Under the pieces are notes generated by a model. That model was not told where the DNA came from and searched no databases. It worked only from the letters and a program-made list of their open reading frames with translations. Shown here piece by piece: positions 24,704-36,403 of a stretch of 46,000 nucleotides of DNA. The stretch is from Chrysomallon squamiferum (lineage: Eukaryota; Mollusca; Gastropoda; Neomphalida; Peltospiridae). How positions within the stretch are numbered: position 1 is the stretch's first letter; each line of letters starts with the position of its first letter. The DNA is taken from the NCBI GenBank assembly GCA_012295275.1, contig CM022671.1:17408456-17454455 (forward strand), in the 5' to 3' direction. Both the position numbers and the translations under genes were made by a program.

Positions 24704-26845
24704 AACCAAGAGTTGATTTTTAGACTTCTGTGATATCAAAACTGTAACAATATATTTGTTTGTACTAAATAAGGCAATTTGGAATTCACTGAAACAAAAC
24801 CCGATTATTATATTAACCCGACATTATAAAATACAAGCTGAAGTCAAGCTTACATTAAAAGAAATAATTGCATTAATGGGTGATTTAGACATTTAGTATT
24901 CCCCAATCACATACTTTCACATAACCACATTTAGCTGTTTTGTTCCTGTGGTCTGTTTCAGAGCTTACACAGGCCGTAATACGCAAACAAATCAGAACAT
25001 ATATTCTTTTGTGTCTGTCTCTATAAATGTTGATAATTTATTTCCTATTGACATTTTTGTTTTTTTCAGTAAATGGCATTTTGAGTAAATGATATGAAGT
25101 TCGCCTAAGAGAATCCATCTTCACATTTTTTAAATATATATTTTTTTATTACTAAAGTTTGGATACTGGCAAGTATATGTTATTAAAATCAGTGCTTCTA
25201 ATAAGTGTCCATTATCATAATTGTTTTAAATGTTGGAAAGGTGTACATGTTAAGGGGGCATTTCTAAATATGTTGCAGACGATTTTGTAACCAATTTCAC
25301 ACTGATAACATTAAACAGCATTAAATTGTTCACATGCAGTTCTTAAATATTAGGGACTCATTTTAAAAATGCTAAGACAGTTCAAAAGTAAATTTAAACC
25401 AAAGTGCAATAACCTTTAGCTTATTTACTATACACAACCTTTCTTTTTATATCATAATTTTAAAAAATGTTCAATGTAAAATAGGTGACTGTTAATGTTT
25501 ACAAATTAAAAATCAAATGTATTCAAATGTTTTATTATTTTCAAGATTATATTTTTTACAGAATGTAATCTACCAGATTTTAAACATATTTTTGAAGAAA
25601 GATGAAATACAGTAATATTTTTGAAATAATTATTTTCAGTAAATTAATTATACTGCTATCTTTGATATTAGTGTTTTCAGTAAATTTACTTTCATAGTTC
25701 AACAAGTTATAACTCATTTTGTTGTTTAAAAATATTCCAAAGTGTTTGAAGTAGCCAGTTTATTTATCTGAGTATCACATATTACAATCTAAGCTGTTAT
25801 TTTTAAACTAGTTAATTCATCACATTCCACATTTTTAAAAATAGTTTTTCAATATTTACCTTTAAAAATGAATGATTGGTATTTATCTTTCCTTTATCAA
25901 CTCTGGGAGTACAGATCTTTCGTCATTAAAGTAATTACTCACATTCGACACACTTGCAAATTAAATGTAATTAATAGATATATTTTAAATCTGAGTATTA
26001 TGTTTTCTGATATTAAACTTTTATTTACTCTTTCAAAGTACTCATGTAATGTTTGAAACTGGCTCATTTAATATAAGTAATCTTATGTTTGTATTATATG
26101 CTTTTTATTTTCTCTTATCAGTTTTTCTTTTATGTCTTGCTGGTTTGAGATCCAGATTAATCTTCTTTTCTTTTTTTCTATTTTCTATTTTTCTTTCTTT
26201 CATTATATGTTTTGTTTGTTTTCTTTTCTTTGTTTGTTTCTTTTTTTTAAAGAATACCTGCAAATTTAATTTTAATATATATTTTTAGTAATATATAACT
26301 ATATCCCATTGTAAATGCAAGTATATGTAAAATACTTTGTGCTATTACAATACAACTGCTTCGTTTAGCATACATAATTCAATACACAAACGCGCGCGCG
26401 CACACGCACACACACACACACACATGCAGATACATAAGGTTGAAAAATATTGTTAAAATTACACAATACAGATATATATATATATATATATAAATCACAA
26501 TAATCAGAAGAAATCTGAAAGGAGCAGTATTATCAAAAGATAGAAAATATGTCTGATTCTGTAACGCATTATCCTATACTATTTACGTTGGTGTATACTT
26601 TAAAACATACGTATTTAAATAAACACTATATCATTCACAGAAATAAATAAAAAATAGTGACAGTCGTGTTTGTTTTGAATTATTACTAGTACAGATCCAT
26701 ATCCTTTTGTGCATTTCATATCGTTCTTTGGCACTTCAATCGTTCACCTCCATAAAGCAGGTAACAGTACCTTGGCTAAATTCCAATAGCCAGCAGTTCG
26801 AATAATACAGGCCTAAACTACGTGTTTGTATGAATATAGCAAGAA

Positions 26846-27135
26846 AGAAAGAAGACATGTTTTGAACACATTTTGAAATCTCTGTATGGCGATAATATGA
26901 CACTAAATATCTTTGCATAGATAAAAGAGAAGGGAAACGTTTTATTTAACAATGCACTCAACACATTTTTAAAATAAATTACATGGCACCAAGCAGGAAA
27001 GAAGAAATGGTATATTTAACAATGGATTCAACACATTTTGAAATTTATGTATAGTGTGAAATAAATTACATAATACCTAGAAGGAAAGAAACGGTTTATT
27101 TAACAGTGCACTCGACGTATTTTTGAACCTCTGAC
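26846..27135. repeat. Degenerate dispersed repeat in about four tandem partial copies
   Basis: Units of about 75-80 bp share TTTATTTAACA-tGCACTCaACACATTTT with variants at 26938, 27012 and 27090, and an earlier copy with AACACATTTTGAAATCT at 26865. The consensus resembles a repeat I recall as abundant in molluscan genomes (it includes TTTAACGACGCACTCAACAC), but I cannot verify this here. Confidence 0.5.
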
Positions 27136-27221
27136 TGCATGGTGTAAAAGATAAAATAATAACACATCTGTATTATAAGAGAAAAACACGGAACTCTATA
27201 TACCATAACACACACACAGCC

Positions 27222-27263
<42 letters not shown>

Positions 27264-27716
27264 AAACGTTAATGAATGAAACATCGTCAAGCGAAAAATC
27301 GTCAATGAGATAATGAAAAACAGCTATTTAAGTGTATTTCACTTATGTATAATCGTGATGTCAACATTACGCCAGAGTTATTACTGAAGCTTATAATGTG
27401 TTAGATTACGTTATTACATTAATTAAATTACTTCAGAATTTCTTCTTCAATCATTTATGAGTCTTATAACTGTATACAGGTTGAAGTTAATAAAGCGTCG
27501 TATACCACTGCTTTCACCTTAAACTTCATCTAATTAAACTAATTAATAATTTAGGAATTTAATTTAAATGTTTACCTAAACAGGTTAATTATTTTTAAAG
27601 TCTGAAATTACGAAGACGTCTGGTAGTCCTCTGAAACATATCCATCAAATCATTTTAAAATAAAGAAGAAAACCAGTTATATATTTTAAATATTTATCCT
27701 AGTCCTCGTCTTTTGC

Positions 27717-27915
27717 ATAGACTGGCGGTTCTTATACTGTGTTTTCTGCGTTATGTATCGAGTGGTGGCAGTTCTGCAATGTTCCTGTCTTTTGTACCGT
27801 GCGGAGACTGTTCTACAAGAAACCTGGCAAATGTGTCGCGTGTTGGCCGTTACCCGAAGGTCAATAAAAAAAAAAAAAAAAAAAAAAATAATAATAATAA
27901 TAATAATAATAATAA
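27717..27915. repeat. Short minisatellite of about 39 bp followed by A-tract and (AAT)n, retroposon-like
   Basis: Three to four diverged units begin CGGTTCT / CAGTTCT / CTGTTCT / CCGTTAC at about 39-43-bp spacing. They are followed by GGTCAATAAA, about 20 A residues and (AAT)n with an A-rich end. The polyadenylation-like hexamer and tail suggest a retrotransposed copy on the plus strand. Apparent frames across it are low complexity. Confidence 0.4.
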
Positions 27916-28026
27916 AGAAAGAAAGAAGGAAAGAAAAATCCCATCCCACACTTGGGTCATCGTTAATGGGTCAGTTTAGCACGGTGTGAATAAATAATTA
28001 AAGATCATCTAACAAAGATAAATTTT

Positions 28027-28073
<47 letters not shown>

Positions 28074-29400
28074 TTTTTACGATTATCATCCTTTATTTGA
28101 TGTAAAATAAAAAAATTAAAAATTAAAAAATTAAAAATAAAATAAAATAAAACAACTGTTAAAGCACCAAACTTGTGATATCATTACTGTCAGTGACATT
28201 GATATATTAAACACGTTTCATTTCTCAACTGCACAATAATCTTTCAGTCAGTTAGAATTAGGAACGTATCTCTAATTAGAGTTATATCTCTTCGGAGAGG
28301 TTTTTTTCTTTTCTTTATTATTATTATTATTATTATTTTTAATTTATATACTTATTTATTGAAAATATACAGTTTTATCGATCTGATAACAAATCGTTTG
28401 AGACAAATAATGTTAAAAATATGTAGTTAATGCAATTATTGTTGACAGTTAAGTGGCATATGACAAATTACATGCACGTTATAAATCATGAAAGAAGCTT
28501 TGCTACATAACTTGTCAGGTCATATAGTTAGTTCGGTCTGTTCATGTCTAGTCTCATAAAATATTAAAGTTTTTCCATTAGAGCCATTCATTTCACCTTT
28601 CAAACTAATATTTCTGCAGATTATCCAGTAATGAATTTATTCTAATAATTTGTATTTATCCAGTAGAAAATAAAGTTCACAAAAACACACACACACACCC
28701 ACACGCACATTTGTCAAGCAACATTAACTCGGGTTAAAAAAACAAAACAAAAAACTCATAGCACATTGTACGTCAGAATATTAAATTAATTCTGAATATT
28801 TATTTTTTCCTTTGCTATTTGTTTTTGAGGTTTCTAGCTGTGATTGATGTGTTAACGGAATTTCTTAAAAACAAAATGTTTTACTATTATTATTATTGTT
28901 GTTGTTGTTGTTGTTGTTGTTATTATCTCTGTTATATGTAAGTTTTTATCTAAGTATATCACATAATTAGAGATTAAAAATTGTTTTGAATCTATCAGTA
29001 AATCGTTTTATTTTGCGTGTATCATTACATTTGTGTAACTGAAAATAAATAATCTGAACTGTGATAGCTTTATTAATCTATTTTTTCATTATTTATTTAT
29101 TTAACGAAATTCTTCTGTATTATTTTATTTTATTTTAATTTTGCAATTTCTTAAAAGGAATTTCATTATATATAATACTGCTGTTGTAACAATTATGACA
29201 CTTTGTTTTGAAGATAAAATGTTTATTTTCTGTAAATATTGTCGAATTACATTCAAAATATTAATATACATGTACACAAAAAAAAAAAAAAAAAAATGGT
29301 CGCCAGTATGTCGATCTAAGTCTAGAATGAGGATTATCAGTGGATTGTCATCCTCAGTGTGTTTTGTAAGCGTAGACACAGCTACAGACACTCTACACAC

Positions 29401-30108
29401 CTTGTAAGATTTATTTATATGTCATCTTCACCATCGTTATAATTATTATCAGAACTGCTATACTCCTGGACAAATGGTCTGGTACCTGTACAATGAAGTG
29501 ACATTGCAGTTTTCCTGATATTGGAAAACGTTCTTTCTGATTCTGCTCGCTGTAATGATATAGAAAAGAATTCAATATTACAGTCTGACACACACTAATA
29601 TAACTGATGGTTTTTAGACGTAAGCAAAAATGATTTATTATTTCTATATATTTGTATATACATCTGAATGCGTAAATGTGATGTTATCAAAGAAATTCAG
29701 ATATCAGTTACTGTCAAACATTTTGATATACTGTAAAAGTAATATTTACAAATACACGTGGATCACGCATGCGTGAAAATGTATGCATCTGCTTTACAAT
29801 TACCGTGTAATTTTTAAAAACATGTTTTTTACCGGATCTATATGGATGATGATTTGTTTCAGAAGTTACACTCATGAAATAACGAAAACGAGTAAAAAGG
29901 ATGAAAACAGCCTGAAATAGAAATAATATTTAATAAATATTTATTAACCAAACTCAAAAGGGCAAACATCTATAAAGATATTTTGTACATTTAAAGTGAA
30001 AAAAAAATCGTTTCTTTATATGTTTCAATAAGGATGCAAAAACAAAGTCCATTAATTTTAGCTATTTGAAAAAAAAAAAAAGTGAAAAAAATAATAACTG
30101 AAAATACA

Positions 30109-30140
<32 letters not shown>

Positions 30141-31159
30141 AACAATAACCATAATAGTTAAACAAATAATATTACTACTACTACTACTACTACTACTATA
30201 ATAATAATACATCATCCAGTTCTTTCTAAATTCAGATTTAAGGTTTGGATCAGTTTTATAATTATAATTTCAGTGAAATTTATATATAGATACCTTCCAC
30301 TTTGGATACATTTAGAGCCAAAACAACCTCGGCTAAAAGAAACAGTGGCTCAGCCAGCCACATTAATTTATCATGGATCCATATTACTTGTACTGGTGTC
30401 AGGTTGATTGATAATAACCCCAAAATAATAAAAAAAAAAAAAAATAAATAATAAAAATAAAAAAATAAACAAATCTCGCTAAAAAAAAAAAAAATGCAAA
30501 TAGAGAATCGCAGAAAACTGAAAATAAAAATATTGTGACTTAGGTTCACATCAAAATTAAAAATATTTATGCGACATGTTATTATTTTTTTTAATAATTG
30601 TTTTAAATATTCCACAGACTACACAATGAAATCCTAACATATTATGCATAAATACCAAAACATTCTACAAATATTTTGTTATTCGGATTCATTAATGAAA
30701 TAAAATACATTTCGATATTATTCGTTCACACTGTCTGTATAATTATCGTTAATAAAACACGTGACATGATAATCATATCCAAGTTTTAGAGTATTTTTGA
30801 TTTAACTGCAATTGACAGTTACAGAACGGAGGTGCAGTAGTAGTCATAGTCGCAAAATTATACCAGCGCAACAAAATAACTATAAAACAGTGTTACTAAA
30901 CATGTTATATGGTAGAAGCTCGATGAAACATAAATATGGACCAAAGCAAATATATTTCTTAAGTAAAACATGGCGTCCTAAATAATATCCATCATTTTTC
31001 TGTTTTATAAATAATATTAAGATAGTAAAATGTTTGATTTTTGAAAACCATAAGGTTAGTAATTAATATAAATATGCGTTTTTTATTTTTTATTTTTTGT
31101 GATTATTAAACGAAACTATTTAAAATTTACGATTTAAATAATGGTAAAAGAAAACTTAC
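29401..31159. other. Stretch with weak minus-strand exon candidates and simple repeats
   Basis: It contains a (TAAA)n run (30110-30138), a TAC array (30174-30197), A-runs (30068, 30430, 30482) and the second exon of the candidate minus-strand gene described separately (30294-30392). A minus-strand segment at 29425-29570 has an acceptor-like ATTACAG and an open frame that ends in acidic residues (GEDDI then stop), but it could not be joined in phase with confidence. Confidence 0.35.
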
Positions 31160-31244
31160 TGAAGGTCACCCGATACTGTGTATCACGTGATGCACAAAAA
31201 GAGCACTGGCGGTAATGACGCAGAATATAATTTAGGTCAGTCAT
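30294..31244 (-). CDS. Candidate two-exon N-terminus of an unidentified membrane protein
   Basis: Exon 31160-31244 opens with ATG (MTDLNYILRHYRQCSFCASR...) and ends at a good donor (TTCA then GTAAGT) in phase 1. Exon 30294-30392 follows a CACCAG acceptor and continues in the matching phase as IQVIWIHDKLMWLAEPLFLL and AEVVLALNVSKVE, ending at a GTATCT donor in phase 1. The second exon encodes a clear transmembrane-like helix. I see a faint likeness to the N-terminal part of TMEM26-type proteins (YRVT...LFLLAE...L), too weak to name it. The 3' exons were not found. The phase match and intact frames are the only support; it could be coincidence in AT-rich DNA. Confidence 0.3.
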
Positions 31245-31442
31245 AATCGATTAGTTCTGACTTTCACCATAATAAACAGATAATAAATAATCCCAAATAA
31301 CGAGAATTCATTTATCGATACGTTAATCGTTTTCGTCTGAATGACTGGTATTTGTCAGCTGAGAAATAATTAAGAATATTCTGAGTATTTTATTATACCT
31401 CACAAAATTTCTGGTGACAGCTTTCTAAATTAAAAAAATATT

Positions 31443-31460
31443 AATAACAAAAAAAAAAAA

Positions 31461-31499
<39 letters not shown>

Positions 31500-31510
31500 T
31501 GATGATTATG
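31443..31510. repeat. A-run and (AAT)n/(GAT)n microsatellite
   Basis: A short A-run is followed by about 11 AAT units and several GAT units. No gene overlaps it. Confidence 0.85.
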
Positions 31511-31678
31511 ATGATAATAATACAATAAATTAACAATAAAAAATAAAAAGTCAGGTTATTAAGTATTACACTGAAGAGAAACCCAAATGTAAATGAGACT
31601 TGGCGATCCACTACTTCTGTCAAAAGTTTATTACATAAGTAAATAATGGTTTAACCGTATTGTAAAAATTGTATTGCG

Positions 31679-31886
31679 ATATACCGCAGCAACATATTCT
31701 AACCCATGGATATTCTTCAAAGGGATTTATTAAATCTAACCATGCATGCATGCCGCCATTCTTCATAAATAAAAATATAGAGAGAAAACCCTACCTGGAA
31801 AAAATTGAATATATTTATTTACTTGTTTATTTATTTTTAATAAATCCCTTTGAAGAATATCCATGGGTTAGAATATGTTGTTGCGG

Positions 31887-31891
<5 letters not shown>
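31679..31891. mobile_element. MITE-like element with 55-bp terminal inverted repeats
   Basis: The left arm (31680-31734) and right arm (31836-31890) are inverted copies over about 55 bp with a single mismatch (ACCGCAGCAACA against ACCGCAACAACA). They enclose a spacer of about 100 bp. The ends read TATACCGC and GCGGTATA, merging on the right into a (TA)n run, so a TA target duplication cannot be separated from the repeat. The near-perfect arms point to a recent insertion or a hairpin under gene conversion. No coding capacity. Confidence 0.75.
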
Positions 31892-31917
<26 letters not shown>

Positions 31918-32079
31918 TAATGGTGGTTTCTTTTTCGGAAAAAAAAAAAAAAAAAATATTTAGAGATCGGGCGTGACAATACAATTTAAAAAAAAAATTA
32001 ACAACAAAACAATATATATACATTAAAGGAGAGTTTAGCTGGCGACAAAGGACTGACGTCAATCAATACTGATTCAGTT

Positions 32080-32642
32080 TTACACACTGAAGACATTTTC
32101 GTCTTCCATCTTTCCAGCAGGTTCAGAAATTACATTCCGAACGTTTTGCGAAAATTCCTGAAACTATATGCCTAAATGACGTAAACTGTATTATGAGTCA
32201 GATAGTTAACAAAAACCTTAGGGGCTGTTATATATAAATATCTGTCTGTATGTATGCGTTTATGTTCATCTTTTCGTCTGGTAATATTTTTTTTTGGGGA
32301 AACAGTACTACTAATTATAACATAAAATTAACCCGCGTTATCTAAGTTCGTTTTCTAAGTGTACATAAATTGTCTTGTGCGGTTTCCAAATTAGTTGCAT
32401 GTTTTTACAAGAAATATGTACTCTAAATATAGCCACAGTTTTCCAACCTGTTAAATAAAAATTAACTGAATAATAATTAGTAATAATAAATCAGAAAAAA
32501 AGAACCAAAAGTAAATACATCACTAAGGAAATGAATTTATTATTCATGTTATAATCATTTTAACTTTTTAGTTTTTCTTTAAAGAAATTAAATAATTTAA
32601 TTGTTATTTATTGTTTGTTAGCAAAAGACTGAAGAACAGCTG

Positions 32643-32731
<89 letters not shown>

Positions 32732-32869
32732 AGATACGTGGGATATTGCTCAAACTGTCATCCCCTGGTTTGTCCCGCAGGACAATATCTACGTATAACA
32801 TTATTTTTACTGCATGCGACATAATTTCGTAGCTATGAACATCGACGAAGAAAAACCAACAAAGATACA
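32080..32869 (-). CDS. Candidate last two exons of an unidentified minus-strand gene
   Basis: Exon 32811-32869 lies between a TATTCAG acceptor and a GTAAAA donor and reads YLCWFFFVDVHSYEIMSHA. It ends in phase 0. Exon 32080-32157 follows a GTTTCAG acceptor and reads EFSQNVRNVISEPAGKMEDE then NVFSV and a TAA stop. The joint is in phase. No family is recognised, the upstream exons were not established, and the (AAT)n array touches the first acceptor. A possible upstream exon ends at a donor at 33831 on the minus strand (frame ending LELDGRNVK). Weak evidence. Confidence 0.18.
32647..32728. repeat. (CT)n microsatellite
   Basis: About 41 uninterrupted CT units. It is followed by a short imperfect inverted motif (GGATATTGC ... 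GACAATATC, 32751-32790). Confidence 0.95.

Positions 32870-32872
<3 letters not shown>

Positions 32873-32936
<64 letters not shown>
32873..32936. repeat. (AAT)n microsatellite
   Basis: About 20 AAT units, one of the longest triplet arrays in the window. Confidence 0.95.
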
Positions 32937-32937
<1 letters not shown>

Positions 32938-34292
32938 AATAATAATGATTAATTATATTAACATTCTTAATCACGGTACACTCTCTTTTGGTTATTATTT
33001 TATAATAACTGAAAATATGGACTTTCACGAAAATGCTCGCATTGTTTCGAAATACAAGTCTAATTAATTCCCACAGAAAGCATTGTCATTTATAGCTTGA
33101 GGCGTTTCGTTACAACAGAGAAATAGTGTACCACCTCGCGAGGAAGATTTTATTTTTTTATTTTTGATTAATATTTTTTTTTTTGTGTGTGTGACATAAA
33201 ATGTCGTGTACAATGATAATTTAGGTTTCTCGTTTATACTACGACGAAATTAAGGCAAAACTGTCTTTCATTTTATGTCTGATGTGTTTTTCTCTTTTTC
33301 TTTCGATATATATTTTTAGCGTTTTTATAATAATTAAATATTAAACTGTAAAATATAATTTTTATGAACTATTTTATAAAGTACATATATATATATATAT
33401 ATATGGATAGGATGGATAGATAGATACATGGACAGATACTTACACACACACACACACACACGCAAGCAAGCGCGCATGATTTGAATATAATTACAGTGAA
33501 ATTTGACATTCTTTTGACGAAACTGCGACAAAATACTTTTCATATTATATCAGAAGCAGAAATATTTGTTTTTTAATCGATACTTCATCTTTGATTCTAT
33601 TCTTTGAAAATAAGCAATAGAATATCCATTGTACAAAATAAAGACCAGTCATTTAGTGCTACATATTTACATCTATTTTCTTGAATTTATTTAATGGCAC
33701 TGAAAAAAAATCATAACATTTAATACTAAGCAAAACAAAAAAAAAATAAAATAAAATAACAATTAAATAAACTTACTGGCCTTAAAATAATTAAATATTA
33801 ATATACGACACGCCAGAATATGTTTCGTACCTTAACGTTACGTCCATCAAGCTCCAGACCCGTCTCATTTATCTTCGTGTTTTTACGTCAAATTACGACG
33901 TTCTCGCCCAACACCTGACTTTTTATTTCGCTAATTATTCGACTTTCTGAACCGCTGTGAAAATAAAGCTGTCAAAAAAAAAAACGAAACAGAGGCAGAA
34001 TTCTCGAAACTGGATTGGGGAGGGTGTGCTGAGTAACAAGAAGTGTCGCCTAAAAACGTGACGCCACCGCATACCAGGTTAAATTTAATCGTGAAAAAGA
34101 TGTGTGATATCGCGGCTGTCTAGTTACATCCAGAATAGTTCTTTAACAAAGTAAGTTTGGTTTATTTTATTATTATTATTATTATTATAATTTTTTTTGT
34201 TGAGTACATAAATCACGTGTAGCTGCTATGTACTGAAATTATTATTATTATCATTTATTTATTTTATTTTATATGTATACACATAAAAACAC

Positions 34293-34294
<2 letters not shown>

Positions 34295-34324
<30 letters not shown>
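34295..34324. repeat. Poly-T tract upstream of peritrophin B
   Basis: About 28 T residues, possibly the tail of a minus-strand retroposon or part of the 5'-UTR intron. Confidence 0.8.
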
Positions 34325-34747
34325 GGCTGTGCATTAAACAGTGGGAGTAAATGAATCCTTAAGAAAAAAAAAAAACAAAAACAAAAAACACAAATAAAAC
34401 ATATAAAAAAACAACAACAACAAAATGTTTTTGTATCTATTATCAACTATCAATAATAATGCCAAAATGACGTGACAACTTTTAACTTCGTACATGTTTC
34501 AGAATTGTGTGATTTATCGTTTGTGACAAATAAGCACAAACAAGTCATTTACGAAATATTCCTAATATTTGTGGTTTTTCATTTCATTGCATTATTATTA
34601 TTATTATTTTTTTTTTAGAAATATCTATTATAGCTAAAGCTGAGTCAATCTAACATAAAACGTTAAACATTTTTTATTTATTTTTATTTTTTTAATTTTT
34701 TTTTAGATAAAACCATCTCGGTGATAAAACCATCTCAACATCACAAC

Positions 34748-36403
34748 ATGGAAAAGATTTTGTACCTCGCAGTTCTGCACTCGCTGGCCTACACGCACGT
34801 GCAGAGCTCAGTGAATGTGGAAAATGCCATCTCGTATTTCGAGCCAGGCGTACAAGGAAGTTACTCCACCAAGTTCTTGGACTTCATGTGCGGCAACGTG
34901 CAGGACGGTTCGTTCCTCGCCCTGCCCTGGGACTGCAATGGCTTCATCCGCTGTGTCCACGCTAAAGCCAACTGGACGCCGTGTCCACACGGGCTGGTTT
35001 TCTCTCACGCACAACGTCTGCACCCACGCCTCTGACAACAATGTCTGCAAGACCAATTCAAAAGGTAAACGTAATTCTTTCTTTTCGATTTTGTCTGCTT
35101 CGTGTACGTTTTTTTTGTTTTTGGTTTTGTTTCTTTGTTTTTCTTTTTTTCTTCCCCAGTATAAAAAATAATAATAAAATAAAAATAATAATAATAATAA
35201 TAAAAAAATAAAACAAAAGAAAATAAAGAAAACAAAAAGAGAAAAAGAGAAATCTATAATCAGCTTTTCTACATACATACACACATAGACGTCCACACAA
35301 ATACACATATTTTTATACATATAAAGTTACTGTTTGATTGTTTTTCTTAGCGATCTCAATAGTGATCTCAAAGTCTGTGGTACGTTCTGTCCTCATACCA
35401 ATGCATTTAAAAATATCCAAAAACCAATTTTTTTCGAATATATCTGGTACGTACTGTCCAAATACAACATAACATGATAAAACAATATTTTTGCATTTGG
35501 TTGTTGAGGCTTGTTAATAGAAACGTATACTCACTCAGGCAATGCTTCTTCTGAATTTATTACAATCGTCTTCGGTTTCTTCATTTCGTTTCGCAGAGAC
35601 ATGGCAGAAATTCTGTGACATGTTTCCCGGAGGTTACTTCCCAGATCTGAAGAACTGTGCCAGATACTACGACTGTTCCCGCGTCTCCGACATGCGACAG
35701 CTCGAGTGCATCTACCCGAACGTGTTCAACGTTAAAACAATGAAATGCGACGACTACAGACTCGTCAACTGCGACGGCCGGCCAGCTCCGGTTTCACCGT
35801 GTAAGTAAACACTTTTCAGTGATGTCCTGAACACCGGGACGAGTATCCTTGGTGCATCGTTAACTTATTAGTTTTGTTGTTGTCTTCTGACATAAAATTA
35901 CTTCTGTTGTGTCTATGTGTCTAAGTGTATTTGTTTGTATGTATGTATGTATGTATGTATGTATGTATCTATGTATGTATTTATGTGTGTGTATATGTGT
36001 GTGTGTGTGTACGTGTGTATATACGTGTGTACAATGTATCTATGTATGTATTTATGTGTGTGTATATGTGTGTGTGTGTGTACGTGTGTATATACGTGTG
36101 TACAATGTATATATGTTTGATTTTATTTCATTCGTTTTATTTACTTACTTAATTATTTATGTACTCGCAGGTGAGTATGTACAACACCACGTCTGCGACA
36201 ACGACCTCTGCCTGCCGTGCGAGGAACGCTGTCCAAGTTGTAAAGGTCTGCCAGACGGTTTGAACCCTGTACCTAACAGAGGAGATTACCGGTATTTCCT
36301 TATCTGTGATAAGTGGAGAACTGTCAAGGTTGAAAAATGTCCGGAAAACGAAGTGTTTTCAGCAACCTGCAAGAAATGTATTAATCCCGCTGTTGGCTGT
36401 TAG
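34748..36403 (+). CDS. Secreted chitin-binding protein with three peritrophin-A domains (peritrophin B), frameshifted exon 1
   Basis: Paralogue of the gene at 11283-12400. Exons are 34748-35064, 35597-35800 and 36171-36403 (TAG). Exon 1 encodes a signal peptide (MEKILYLAVLHSLAYTHVQS) and a chitin-binding domain with Cys at 48, 63, 69 and 79. The frame then breaks between about 34996 and 35010: the last two Cys (THNVCTHASDNNVC) are in the frame one base later, and that frame is the one that splices in phase to exon 2. Exon 2 is a second domain (FCDMFPGGYFPDLKNCARYY...QLECIYPNVF...LVNC). Exon 3 has the Cys-rich linker (CDNDLCLPCEERCPSCKGLP) and a third domain ending NPAVGC. The exons total 754 nt, not a multiple of three. 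The start is the ATG at 34748; upstream codons are UTR. The break could be a sequencing error, a polymorphism or recent gene decay. Confidence 0.82.
35937..36117. repeat. Tandem GTAT repeats and perfect 71-bp duplication in intron 2 of peritrophin B
   Basis: A (GTAT)n run is followed by two identical 71-bp copies at 35965-36035 and 36036-36106, each ending GTGTACAAT. The TG/TA-rich composition keeps an open frame through the intron into exon 3, so the long frame starting at 35909 is an artefact. Confidence 0.9.

Larger units (their letters stand above)
24704..29400. other. Gene-poor stretch downstream of NEK4
   Basis: The first part is presumably NEK4 3' UTR; no clear AATAAA stands out close to the stop. 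The stretch then holds a (CG)/(CA) microsatellite near 26393-26424, a (TA)n run near 26473, a degenerate four-copy repeat (26846-27135), ATT arrays (27224-27262, 28028-28073), a retroposon-like A-tailed stretch (27717-27915), a GTT array (28893-28921) and an A-run at 29278-29297. I see no convincing exon on either strand. Confidence 0.5.
32158..34150. other. Intergenic stretch left of peritrophin B, with a possible non-coding first exon
   Basis: Besides the repeats and exon candidates listed, the segment 33830-34150 is less AT-rich than its surroundings. It ends with a strong donor (CTTTAACAAA then GTAAGT at 34151). Together with the acceptor-like TTTTTTTTAG before 34707 it could be a 5'-UTR exon of peritrophin B. 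The opposite strand has a donor at 33831, so this could be a shared promoter area. No promoter element is firm. Confidence 0.3.

Noticed and set aside
29411-29593. Minus-strand frames, one with SERTFSNIRK like hAT transposase C-termini
   Set aside because: The likeness is a few residues, all three frames are open, and no other transposase part lies nearby.
35005-35320. Long overlapping frames on both strands after peritrophin B exon 1
   Set aside because: They run across A/T-rich intron sequence and the antisense of exon 1; the exon ends at the donor at 35065.
35909-36170. Open frame extending peritrophin B exon 3 upstream (repeated MYVCMYVC-type residues)
   Set aside because: It arises from the GTAT/TG repeats. 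The acceptor CTCGCAG at 36170 joins exon 2 in phase and matches the paralogue.
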